The translations under genes and the position numbers were made by a program. This document shows, in pieces, positions 13,209 through 22,784 of a stretch of DNA of 64,000 nucleotides. The first letter of the stretch is position 1. Every line of letters starts with the position of its first letter. Below the pieces are notes generated by a model that worked only from the letters and a program-made list of their open reading frames with translations, was not told where the DNA came from and made no database searches. This stretch comes from Scenedesmus sp. ARA3. Its lineage: Eukaryota; Chlorophyta; Chlorophyceae; Sphaeropleales; Scenedesmaceae. Where the stretch lies: contig RWJK01000378.1 of the NCBI GenBank assembly GCA_004335835.1, positions 1-64,000 of the forward strand, given 5' to 3'.

Positions 13209-16200
13209 AGGCGTTGAGCATGCGCTGTAGGCGTGCGAGGCTTGCTCCCAGGTGCTGCAGCTGCTGCAGCCAGCTACTGCCTGTAGCACAAGGCAGGTCA
13301 GCCAGAGAGTCCTGCAGCAGCAGCAGCAGCAGCAGATATGAGGTGCTCACTTACACGGGATACTTACGCACTGTGCTTGTGCAGAAGTACATTGGCGTCA
13401 CGGCGTGACAGCATTACTTTACACATACACTTGGCAGTCACATAGATGTGAAGCAGCAGCATGCTTTGCTTGCCATGCATATGACATGGTGGACAGCAGT
13501 AGTGCCCTCGCACGCTGCACAGGAACAATCACTGCACGGCTGAACTTCAAGTCAACAACAGCAACGAAAAAAAGAACAGCAGCAGCAGCCAGGGTCGCTC
13601 ACCCTGATTTGCCCCCCAGCATGCTGCAGCAGCTGCAGCAGCTGCTGCTGCAGCTGCACATGCAGCCCAGGCAGGCCAGAAAAGCCCACACCACGCCAGC
13701 TACCCTGCTGCTGCTGCTGCTGCTGGAGCTGCGGGGGCAGCAGCATGCATTTCGCGGCCGCAATGCAGGGTAAGCTTGCGGCAGCTGCTGCAACCAGCAG
13801 CATGTGTGAGAGCTTCCTATTGGAATCAGTTGGCTGGCTGGCTGGTACACCAGTTGCCAGCTGCCCTGCTGTTGCTGTTGCTGTTGCATCACCCCAAGGG
13901 TGCTGCTGGTCCTGCATGTCAGCATCTTCGTCGTCTGGCAGCAGGGACGCAATGGCCTGCAGGTGCAGCAGACAGCATGTTGATGTGAACGGCAGCCAGC
14001 CAAATGAGCAGCAAGAGCAGCTGACAAAGTGGCGGTACACAGTGGGCAAGAACATCAAGGCATGAGAGCACCAGCACTGTCACACAGCTGTGGCTGCTGA
14101 GTTTCAACAGCAGCATCCATCTTTGCTGCCATGCAGCCGCCCAGCTAAACAAACATATCCAGCCTGTCCAAACTTCACCGAGCATGCATCAATCAAGCAC
14201 CGTATATGCCACTAAGAAACACGCACACACATAACACGTGGTACATATGCACCTGTGTCAGCGCCTCTGCTGCACCATCAGCCAGCTGGCACCAGCAGCG
14301 CCACCACACAGCAATCCCGCTGGAGCCCTGAACCCCTGCCGTTAAACCATCACCATGTTCAGCAGCTGCAGCTTCACCACCACCTGCAGCAACAGCAGCA
14401 CTGTCGCAGCCATCTACAAACACCGCAGCAGCCGCACTGCTGCTGCTGCTGCAGCTAGCTCCTGGTGCGCTGCTGTCACCGGCTGCAGCAGCGCCAGCCA
14501 GCAGCTGCTGCAGCCGCATCGCTGCTAGCTGTCTTTGCAGGTGCTCATGCCCTGTGTCAAGCCCTTCTATTTGGCCCTCTACCCTCCTATCAGCCCACCA
14601 CCAGCTGCTGGCACTGTACCAGACAATACTGCAGCTGCTGCTCAGCTGAAGCCCCCCTAGCAGCTGGCCCAGATCATCTACTGCTGCCATCTGCTGCCTT
14701 GCACTGCTGCTGCTGCTGCTGCTCATGCCTGAGAGTTCTGCTGCAAGGAAAGCAGCAGCGCTGCACCCATTTAGGCCAGGGGTGGGCAGGCCGGGTGCTT
14801 CTAGCAGTGCTAGCATTGCTGCCAGCAGCAGTTCAGGCAGGCAAGCAGCAGCACCACTCACACTGGCACCAATCGGCACTGCTGCTGCTGCTGCTGCTGC
14901 AGTGGGTCCAGTGCTGTGGCTTACTGGAGCAGCTTGAGTCGCTGCTGCTGCTGCTGCTGCTGTAGCACCTGTAGTGCTCGACCGATGTACAGCGCTGCCG
15001 TGTCTGCTGCTGCTGCTGCAGCAGTACGCTTCAGCAGTTGCTAGGCAAGCCTGCAGCAGACGCAGCCGCAGGGATGCCTCAGAATGGCTGGCTACCCTTT
15101 CCCCAGAGCACAAAGTGATCAGCAATGCTAGCTGAGCATCAGACAACGGCCTCACCAGCTGCTGCTGCTGCTGCTGCTGGCCTGGGGAGGCATCACCCGC
15201 ATGCTGCTGCTGCTGGGGTTGCTGCGCCGGCAGCAGCAGCAGCGGCAGCAGGTGCAGCAGCGCAGCAGACTTGCTGGGCTGCACTGCCACCAGCTGAAGT
15301 GCTGCCAGCGTGTGTAGTGACCAGGCCATAGATTCTAGCAAACCAGCGTGGAAGCTGCTGTGCAACTGCTGCCCTGCTGATAAGACCAGGTCAGAGAGTG
15401 CATCCCAAACCTGCTGCCAAGCTGCATTACAAGGAGGTCTAGCTGCCGCTGCTGCTGCTGCTGCTGTTGATGCGTCCTTTGTCCCGGTGTGTCCACTGTC
15501 GCTGCCGCTGCCGCTGCCGCTGCCGCTGCCGCTGCTGCTGGTTTTGCTGCTATTTGCTTCTGCTGCCGCATCCTCAGCAGCAGTAGTTGACAGCCGGTGC
15601 AGCTCTGCCGGCCAGCGCAGTGCCAGCTCACTGCAGCAGCGCAGCAGCCACAGCAGCTGCTGTTGTTGCTGCTGCAGCTGCTGCAGCTTTGCTGCCGTGC
15701 CGCCAGCAGCAGCAGGACGTGTCAGACCGTCAGCAACCAGTGCAGGCACAGCAGTAGCTGGACTGAAGGATGCTCTGTACAACCCCTGTAACCCACCACC
15801 ACCAACAGCAGCAGCAGCAGCATATGCCGGCACCCCTGCTGCTGCAGCAGCAGAAGCGGCTGCAACGCTGCTTGCTGCTCTGCTGACACCGTTTGAAAGT
15901 TGCTTTAGTGCTGCAACTGCAAACACTGGAGGCAGCAGGGGGCCGTGCATGTGCAGCAGCAGCGCCAGCACAGGGCACCACCTGCAGCAGCAGCAGCAGC
16001 GGGCAGCATGACATGATTGGCAAACACATCCAGCACGCTGCCTGGCCATCCTGGCAGCATGCAAACAACCTCAAGCAGCCATATGCAGCAAGGCTGTGCT
16101 TATGACAGACCTGCATTGCGGCTGCAGGTCTGGCAGCTGTTTAGCTTGCAGCAGAAGTTGTTGCTACGCATAGGCTGGCGCCAAGTCTGGCACTGGCACT

Positions 16201-17761
16201 GTCCAGCATGCACAGATGCTCCAGCAGCTACACCCACCTCTGCGGCTGCAGTTCAGCCAGCTGCAGCAACTGCTCGCCTGGCAGCATTACAAACTAGTGT
16301 ATAGTGTCCAGATCCAGTCTTGCACAGCTGCGTATCACAACCCCCACCTCTCCAGTTGCAGCTCTGCCAGCTGCAGCAGCTGCTCGCCAGGCAGCAGCAC
16401 CCTGCTGATGCACCAGATTAGATAATGCTGCAGTTGTATGCAGCCATCACCGCCTACCTTGCTGGCTGGAGCTCAGACAGCTACAGCGGCAGCACCCAGT
16501 GCCGCACTAGGGTCTGGTATCCGCAGCCTGCCTTAGGCTACTCAAGCAAATATGCACAGCAGGACACCCACCTTTCTGGTTGCAGCTCTGCCAGCTGCAG
16601 CAGCTGCTCGCCAGGCAGCAGCACCCTGCTGCGCTTGCGTGGTAGCATCTCAAGCTCACCATCACCATCATCACCAAAGCCATCTCCATCATTTTCAGCA
16701 GCAGCAGCAGCAGCTGCGGTGTTTGGTGCATCCTCGTGCTGCCGCTTGCTGCCCAGTAAAGCAGCAGCAGCAGCTGCAGTGCCGAATGATCCGCCGGCAC
16801 CGCAGCTGCCTTGGCTTCCTGCTGCCATTCCTCCGGCTGCTGCCCCTGCTGCTGCTGCACCTCCTCCTGAGCCTGCTGATAGAGATGTGAGGTGTGCATT
16901 GCTGCTGCTGCCGCCTGCTGCGCCTGCTGCTGCTGTGAAGGCTTGGTGGTAGTAGAGAGTGGCTGCGAGAGCTGCCAGCTGCTGCTGCAGCTTGCTTCCT
17001 TGCAGGTCCCTGGGGTTGCAGGCAGCAGCAGGGGCAGCAGCAGCAGCAGACGCAACAGACAAACACTATGAATGATGCAGCATGCTAGCACCACTGCAGA
17101 CATGTGCAACGTGACGACAACCTTTGGTATGCATACCGCTGCGGGACCTTCCTTTCCTGTGCTGCTGCTGCCCTGGCACAACTGGAACCTGGCAGTAAAA
17201 ATAATCTGGGGTGTACCTGCTGTACAATTGCCAGACTCATCCTCAAATATCACTGCACAAGAAGATGCCCCTTACCACACCAGTCCATGAGCGCTGATGT
17301 CTCTGCTGACCAGGGCCAGCAGCTCAACCTGGGCCCTGGATTGTACCTGACTTATGGATCAAATGCGCACACGCATGGGTTAAGCTGCTCACCATACAAG
17401 CCCATCCGCGCCAACGTCTCTGCTGACCAGGGCCAGCAGCTCACCCTGGGCCCTGGGCTGCACACGCCACACAGCTGGGCGGTACCAGACACCAGCTGCA
17501 CAGCTCAACTGCACACATGTCCAAGCTGCTCACCATACAAGGCCATCAGTGATGGTGTCTCTGCTGACCAGCTGGGCTGCACCCACCACACAGCTGCGCT
17601 GTATATAATTGACAATGTAGAGTAATTTCATACATATGCTCACCATACAAGCCCATCAGCGCCGATGTCTCTGTTGATGAGGGCCAGCAGCTCAGCCTGC
17701 GCCTTGGGCTGCAGGCCCCCCAGGGTCACTGCCAGGCGACAGTAGCACAGCAGGGCCTCCT

Positions 17762-17796
<35 letters not shown>

Positions 17797-19704
17797 GGTA
17801 ATCGCAGAAATGAAGGTTATGAAGGTTACTTCAAAGAGGATATGCTAAACACATATGCAGCTGTTAGAGCTGCACCAAGTTACATACCCACACAAACAAA
17901 ACACAAGCACACCACTCCTTCATGGGTCCCGACCCTGGTGGCCAGGCACATAACATGCCGCAAGAGCAAACCGAGACAGCTTCAAGTTGAAACAACAAAC
18001 GCACCTTGAAGCGGACGTTGCGCTCGCCCCATGCCTGCTTGACATACTGCTGCAGCGGCCGGTGCAGTGTGGCAATTGTAGGCCGCAGCTCCTCGCCATA
18101 TGACAGCAGCAGCCCATTCAAACTGGCTAACAGCTGCACATCGATGCGCCCGTAGCGCCTGCAGGACAGGACGAGCATGGGTGAGTTGAGCCAAGCTGAG
18201 GCAGCAGCATGGTCAAGGTATATGCAGGTGGGTTTGGTGCGGATGGCATGCACTGCACACTGTGCAGTGCTGGCATGACCTGCTACCTGCAGATTATGCT
18301 GCCGCTGTTGCTGGAATGTGCTGCAATGCATGCTGCATTTGAGAGGAAACTGCGAGACCAGATGTACCTACTAGCACAAAAAGGCAGCAGCGCCAGCATC
18401 CCGTGCTTCTCTCGCTGTTTGCTGCAGCCCAGCTGCACCCATTTGTGCAGCTGGTTTCGATTTGCCATGTTCAGAAAGTAACAACAATTGTAACAACCCC
18501 GCTCACCGCTGCTGCCCCAGCCACTTCAGCTGCTCCACCAGGAAGCAAGCAGTGTCAGCGACAAATTGAGGCACCAACTGCCCTGGCACCCCACCCAGCA
18601 GTCCTGCAAGCAGCCCTGCCATGCTGTGCATCTCTGCTTCACCCACTCACGCATGCAGGAGGGCACCTGACAGCTGGTTCAAATTTGTTATTTTCAAAGT
18701 GACACATTTTGTAACAACCCCGCTCACCGCTGCTGCCCCAGCCACTTGAGCTGCTCCACCAGGAAGCAAGCAGTGTCAGCCGCAAACTGAGGTACCAGCT
18801 GCCCTGGCACGCCCCCCAGCAGTCCAGCAAGCAGCCCTGCCATGCTGTGCATCTCTGCTTCTGCTGCTAGCGCCTCCTTGCCCCGCCCAAAGGCCCCTGC
18901 TGCTGCGCCCTGTCCTGCAAGCCGGCCTGCTGCTGTGGCTGCTGCAGAGCGGCGAGCTGCCTCTTCGTCTGCTGCTGTTATGCGCTGCTGCAGGGATTCG
19001 AAGCGGCACATGACCTCCTCAATGAGCCCTGCAGCAGTGCAAGCAGGGCAACCAGTTTAAAACAGTGTGTTGGGATCGGCCATAACGCTGTTCTGCTGCT
19101 GTTATGCGCTGCTGCAGCGATTCAATGCGGCACATGACTTCCTCAATCAGCCCTGCAGCAGTGCACGCAGGGCAAACACATGACCGTGGTTTAGTGGCAG
19201 GCTGCGTTTACACGCTGCTGACGGGACGCAAAGCAGCACATGACCTCCTCGACGAGGCCTGCAGCAGTGCAAGCAGCACAGTTGAAGGTTGTTGAAATAG
19301 CCAACACGATCCTTGCACATTCACCAAAGTGCGCGTACCAGGCACAAGGCAATGCGTACAGACGTGCAGCTGTGATGCGCTGGCCCTGTTGTCACAGAAG
19401 CAGTGCCTCATTGGCCGTCCATACACAAGTCAACAGTGCCGCAAACAACACACATAGGGCACACAAACGCCATACAAAGGACCATTCACCCCTCACCCTG
19501 GAAGGTCGCCACTGTGCTGCGCTGGCAGTACTGCGGGTTAGGCAGCAGCACCTTTTGCAGGATGCCTACAAACTCACGCCCTGCCGGCGTGCCAAATCCC
19601 TCCCCTGGGGGGTCACATGCCTCCAGCACTTTGTGCAGCTTGTCAAAAGCCACGCCAGCACGGCGCAGAAGGTTGCAGCTGCCGGGACCTGCAGCAACAG
19701 CATG

Positions 19705-19744
<40 letters not shown>

Positions 19745-21455
19745 ATGATATTTCACAAAATGCAGCTGCTTTCTGGTTAGTGCTACTGGCACTTTGGGCA
19801 GCTTGTCATGCCAGCACGGCGCAGCAGGTTGCAGCTGCCACGGCCTGCAGCAACAGCAGCAGCAGCAGGAGCAACAACAGTTGATAGTCTGCAGCAGTTG
19901 TTCTCTCACACTGCTGCTGGCACTTTCTGCATCTTGTCAAAGGCCCCGCCAGCACGGTGCAGCAGATTGCAACTGCCGGAACCTGCAGCAGCACGCAGCA
20001 GCATGCAGCATCCACAACAGATGCAATTGATGCGTACGTGGTTAACGCAGCACATACATTGCCACTTCCGGTGGTGATTGCTCAAGCCAGTGCTACTTGC
20101 TGTGATGCATATGCCAATCAAGCAAGCGGGGCACTCTGCTGACTGCTACTGCCACCAGCTGAGCTGACTTGTGACCTTGCTCGCTGTCCAGCCAGCTGCT
20201 GCCCCTGCCACCGCCCCTGCTGCTGCTGGCTGCATCTCACCGCATCTGTCTGGGTTGTCTGCCTCACTGAAGATGCACGGCAGCACTTTGTTTCGTGTTG
20301 CGTCCACCTGCCGGCCTGCCTCAAGCTGCTGCTGCTAGCTGAGCTACGCTTACAACCTCGGCTGCCGCCTTTGCTGCCGCCCCTGCTGCTGCTGGCTGCG
20401 CCTCACCGCATCTGTCTGGGTTGTCTGCTTCGCTGAAGATGCGCCACAGCACTTTGTTTCGTGTTGCGTCCACCTGCCTGCCTGCCTCAAGCTGCTGCTG
20501 CTGCTGCTAGCTGAGCTACGCTTACAACCTCGGCCTGCCCTTGCTGCAGCACCTGCTACTCCTGCCGCTGCTGCTACTCCTGCTGCTGCTGGCTGCGCCT
20601 CACCGCATCTGTCTGGGTTGTCTGCCTCACTGAAGATGCGCCGCAGCACTTTGTTGCCTGTGACGTCCAGCTGCCTGCCTGCCTCCAGCACCTCACGCTG
20701 CAGGAAGCCCAGAAACATGTCCACCAGCCCAGGCCAGGTGCCAACTGCAGCAGCAGCAGCAGCAGCAGCACAGCAGCAGCACAGCAGCAGCAGCAACCTC
20801 AACAATTTCAATGTGATTTAAAGCAGCAAGTGTTGGCGGACCATCAAACATTTTTGCAGCAGCTGTTGCAGCGGAAAGGATCAGGCAAAACAGCAAGGAA
20901 AGCAAGGCACAACGCAGCTGCAGGAGGTACCATGAAACATGCTGGAAAAAGAGGTGACAGCACTCATATAGTTCTACACCTGGGATCTTCTGCATCAAAT
21001 GTGGAGCTAAGGATTTGCACGACCTGCTCTGCAATGCACTGTACTGCACTGCTGCTGCTGCTGCTGCTGCTGCACAAGACTTGCAGAAAATCTCAGCATG
21101 GTCTTTGTGCTCTAGCGTGCTGCTAGTCCTGCATGCCACTGCTATTCTATTCTTAATTATTCTTAAATCCACATCAGAAGTACGGCCCACGCACATGTGA
21201 GCCTGTCCTGCGGCCATAGCTTTGCTGTGTTGGCGTCCAGCTGGTGCAGGAACTGCGGACTGTCCAGCTGCACATCAAGCTGCTTCAAGCCCTCCTGCAG
21301 GCGCAATTACAACATGTGTTTCGTGTTAGCTATCACTAAATTATGGTCACAACGGAAAGGGATCCTGTGCATTTTGCACACCCTCACAGCAGCACCTTTC
21401 TGTCTTTCACTTTGCTGGAGTTCAGCTGCCTCTTGATGCTGTCCACCACCTCCAT
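1..21455 (-). CDS. ATM: ATM/Tel1-type PI3K-like protein kinase (C-terminus beyond the window edge)
   Basis: Large nuclear serine/threonine kinase that signals DNA double-strand breaks. Exons that chain in one frame, 5' to 3': 21455-21396, 21294-21195, 20744-20604, 19688-19497, 19028-18728, 18158-18005, 17759-17644, 17009-16572, 15981-14253, 13956-13603, 13311-12961, 12369-11733, 10706-10423, 9995-8718, 8552-8347, 8075-7988, 7723-7614, 7415-4915, 4693-2979, 2728-2570, 1774-1670, 1439-1332, 880-707, 536-301, and from 67 leftwards. All phases agree, giving about 3,870 codons, already longer than human ATM (about 3,056); the excess is Ala, Gln and Ser tracts. The start at 21455 puts a TAN-like motif (KVKDRKEGLKQL) at about residues 15-26. 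FAT-region matches and the kinase motif GNDDLRQDAVMQQFF identify ATM over ATR or TOR. The remaining kinase lobe and the FATC domain lie off the window. Exon ends are inferred from GT/AG and phase. Confidence 0.93.
1060..1365 (-). repeat. Donor-edge tandem copies of ATM exon 1439-1332
   Basis: The last about 35 bp of the exon, encoding AIDDMVTQ plus the donor site, occurs three times: the real one at 1332-1365 and copies near 1188-1230 and 1060-1100. Each copy keeps a GTGATG donor-like sequence. Confidence 0.85.
1332..4693 (-). CDS. ATM: ATM FAT-domain exons
   Basis: Exons 4693-2979, 2728-2570, 1774-1670 and 1439-1332. Recognisable family blocks in order: LADQLLSLQGALTKVLGR (helical repeat), YFQLASYADQRFKEIEAQM (the ATM block before the long coiled region), RLCGLWFKLSSDASVN, KFVPLVYQMASRLDSS and REHPYHTLYSLIALRNGD. 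The last three are the most conserved ATM FAT signatures. Long Gln and Ala runs interrupt the conserved blocks in the 1.7-kb exon. Tandem copies of the donor edges follow exons 2728-2570 and 1439-1332. Confidence 0.9.
1441..1496. repeat. CAG triplet tract at ATM 3' splice site
   Basis: About 18 CAG units on the plus strand (CTG on the ATM sense strand), abutting the acceptor of exon 1439-1332. Confidence 0.95.
2093..2660 (-). repeat. Donor-edge tandem copies of ATM exon 2728-2570
   Basis: The 3' half of the exon (encoding LVYQMASRLDSSEGSFQ and the donor) is repeated at about 2268-2350 and 2093-2175. The inner copy reads LVYQKASRLDSSEG with donor GTGAGT. The outer copy ends in EGYFQ followed by GCAAGT, a GC-type donor. 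The copies remain in the exon's own reading frame. Confidence 0.88.
2480..2512. repeat. Dispersed GCGTAGCTCATTCATTCATTC element, copy 1
   Basis: An about 33-bp block starting CACACCACGCGTAGC and continuing as ATTC units lies in an ATM intron. A near-identical block is at about 24005-24038. Confidence 0.7.
4915..17009 (-). CDS. ATM: ATM central HEAT-repeat region
   Basis: Eleven exons (17009-16572 down to 7415-4915) make the long alpha-helical spiral expected between the ATM N-terminus and FAT domain. Sequence is mostly Leu/Ala/Gln-rich helices with little recognisable identity, so the assignment rests on frame continuity with the flanking ATM exons. The exon 17009-16572 encodes an acidic stretch (ENDGDGFGDDGDGELE) followed by a basic PRKRSR cluster that could serve as a nuclear localisation signal. 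Exon 13956-13603 starts with another acidic patch (PDDEDADMQDQQ). Exon 9995-8718 has a poly-Ala run from the triplet tract at 9793-9838. Confidence 0.75.
10190..10560 (-). repeat. Donor-edge duplication of ATM exon 10706-10423
   Basis: About 140 bp encoding the stretch from LRDAFVEAAVSQGSLGVLDS to the donor is present at 10423-10560 (real) and again at about 10190-10330. The copy has one fewer Gln codon and MFAEMME where the original has MLAEMME. Confidence 0.88.
10660..10925 (-). repeat. Acceptor-edge copies of ATM exon 10706-10423
   Basis: The exon's first codons (GQLLGLMRG) recur upstream near 10785-10815 and 10883-10925, each with diverged flanks. They lie between the 7-copy array and the real acceptor. 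Confidence 0.65.
10928..11815 (-). repeat. Seven-copy tandem array of an ATM exon tail plus donor
   Basis: A unit containing an exon tail (APSEQLLEAL, then MCISVCSG) and its GTGAGC donor repeats seven times. The donor anchor CTCACCTGAGCAC (plus strand) starts at 10928, 11059, 11194, 11326, 11461, 11598 and 11728, so the period is 130-137 bp. Only the copy at 11728 is continuous with a long exon (12369-11733). The other six lie in the intron, downstream in the transcript. Confidence 0.95.
12325..12604 (-). repeat. Acceptor-edge copies of ATM exon 12369-11733
   Basis: The exon start encoding CRTFNSAGDFDLDD occurs at 12325-12369 (real), 12425-12478 and 12550-12604. Each is preceded on the minus strand by a TGCAG-type acceptor. 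Confidence 0.9.
16235..16635 (-). repeat. Donor-edge copies of ATM exon 17009-16572
   Basis: The exon tail encoding LLPGEQLLQLAELQPE plus its donor at 16572-16635 recurs near 16345-16410 and, more weakly, near 16440-16480 and 16235-16290. Divergence increases with distance from the exon. Confidence 0.8.
17280..17705 (-). repeat. Donor-edge copies of ATM exon 17759-17644
   Basis: The tail encoding LINRDIGADGLVW and its GTGAGC donor (17644-17700) is repeated near 17536-17580, 17396-17460 and 17280-17330, giving a total of four. The spacing is roughly 110-135 bp. Confidence 0.85.
17644..21455 (-). CDS. ATM: ATM N-terminal exons with TAN-like motif
   Basis: Seven small exons (60 to 301 bp). Exons 1 and 2 join to give LNSSKVKDRKEGLKQLDVQL, the pattern of the Tel1/ATM N-terminal (TAN) motif. 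Exon 3 contains FGTWPGLVDMFLGFLQREVL, resembling the plant ATM segment after TAN. Exon 4 (AFDKLHKVLEA, then REFVGILQKVLLPN) and the joined exons 6 and 7 (LLSYGEELRPTIATLHRPLQ) match N-terminal ATM helices. Nearly every exon here has one or two tandem pseudo-copies of its splice edge in the adjacent intron. Confidence 0.85.
17760..17795. repeat. CAG triplet tract at ATM 3' splice site
   Basis: About 12 units, CTG on the sense strand, ending at the acceptor of exon 17759-17644. Confidence 0.9.
18450..18870 (-). repeat. Donor-edge duplication of ATM exon 19028-18728
   Basis: About 190 bp spanning exon tail, donor and intron start is duplicated: 18665-18865 and 18450-18640, about 220 bp apart. 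The shared part includes the intronic TAACAACCCCGCTCACC stretch, so the unit clearly crosses the junction. Confidence 0.92.
18970..19280 (-). repeat. Acceptor-edge copies of ATM exon 19028-18728
   Basis: The exon start (encoding LIEEVMCRFESLQQRITA) plus upstream intron at 18970-19050 recurs at about 19095-19175 and, shortened, at 19225-19280. This exon therefore has copies on both its edges. Confidence 0.85.
19640..19995 (-). repeat. Acceptor-edge copies of ATM exon 19688-19497
   Basis: The exon start encoding GSCNLLRRAGVAFDKL is present at 19640-19700 (real), 19795-19860 and 19930-19995. The copies are separated by CAG tracts. Confidence 0.85.
19700..19741. repeat. CAG triplet tract near ATM 3' splice site
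   Basis: About 11 CAG units, 12-20 bp upstream (on the ATM strand) of the acceptor of exon 19688-19497. Confidence 0.9.
20236..20700 (-). repeat. Donor-edge triplication of ATM exon 20744-20604
   Basis: The exon tail encoding NKVL, two variable residues, then FSEADNPDRCG and its GTGAGG donor occurs three times, with the donor-side anchor at 20600, 20403 and 20237. Copies differ by substitutions (RRIFSE, WRIFSE, PCIFSE) and lack the 5' half of the exon. Confidence 0.92.
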
Positions 21456-22784
21456 GCTGAAGCTCCTTAGGGCCTGCTGGCCTCACTTATAGCATATCAT
21501 AGCCAACAAGAATACGAACAGCACATGCAATGGGCGATCGAGGCGTTGTGACTGCAATTTTGGACAACTTCACACGTATGCGAACGCCTAGTCACGTTCA
21601 GAGCACGTAGTTACGTCGAACATCTCTAAGTTATCAGTCTTTAGTGGTTGCTTCAGCATTCCTATTGGGTCACCTGGGGCGGGTGTGAGTGTCACGCCAA
21701 GTGACATCATTTGAAAACAGTCATCTGGTTGGAACCGTGGCCTAATGGAGAGCACTGCTGCTCACAACAATGCCTCCAGATATTTCTGAAGCATGCTTCT
21801 TCGTCATGGGCAGGCCGCGGATGGGCAGGAGACACCAGCAGGTGCAGAGTGACCGCCCAAGTGAGTGTGCCACAGCTGTCATGCATGATCACGGACCAGT
21901 GCCCGCCTGTCCCAAGTGCTGAACATGCAGCATGCACGTTCTCAACGCGATACACCTGAAACGTGCATCGTAAATGTTTACACGGAGACCATGACCATAG
22001 ATTGTCATACCGCAGTGCTGCACTGCCGCAACTGCTAGCGGCCACCCGCTGACTTAGTGGGTGTCTGCAAAGCAGCAGTTGCTGTGCCACAGCAGGTACC
22101 CCAGAAGAAAAGAGAAATATATGGAGGGATTGCAATGTAGCAGGGAGGCAAAGCTGACCGCCAGAGAGGCCACAACTGCACTGCAGGCTGCAGCGGCTTC
22201 GTGCAGCTCAGGGAAATGCCGGCACTGGCACCGCTGCAGCTCCCCATGTCTGTCTTCTGTGCTGCGCTCCTGATGGTACATATAGCAAAGATACATGCTT
22301 GTACTGATCCAACAGCCACGTATGCTGCCACCCGGCGATGGCCCTCACCCACACGTCCTGCAACACTGTTGCAGAGTGCTGAGCACTGTTGCAGAGGTGA
22401 CCGTTTTGATGAGCTTCATTGGCAGAAGTGTCGTGCCCGCTGCCGACCCTGGAAGGACAAATCAACCCATTCATAAGGTACAAGCTACAAGCGCTTTGCA
22501 TTTTAGATTGGCCTCCGGCACGCCTGATGACGCAGCCATGGGCACGCAGCTTGTCATTGCACGTGCAGTAACCACTGCCAAATCAGCCTAAATTTTGTCC
22601 GAGGCTGTACCGCAATCACTTCAATCGCGTTCATACAACGCAAGCAACAAGTGAAGGCATTGATATCGCCACGAACTACGCTGAATTCGACGATGTGAGC
22701 GGTTAGTTCCGGAAGCAGGAAATCCACTGTGAGGCAGTATGCAGCGTTTGTAGCGGCTGATTTCAACACAATTTGTTCAAGTCC
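21456..22784. other. Intergenic, divergent ATM / protease-LRR promoter region
   Basis: 1.3 kb between two divergent starts. It contains only short open frames without recognisable domains. I could not pick out a TATA box or other specific promoter element. GC content looks lower than in the ATM introns. Confidence 0.5.

Noticed and set aside
21707..22352. Candidate small genes between ATM and the protease-LRR gene
   Set aside because: Short frames on both strands with no domain and no convincing start context.
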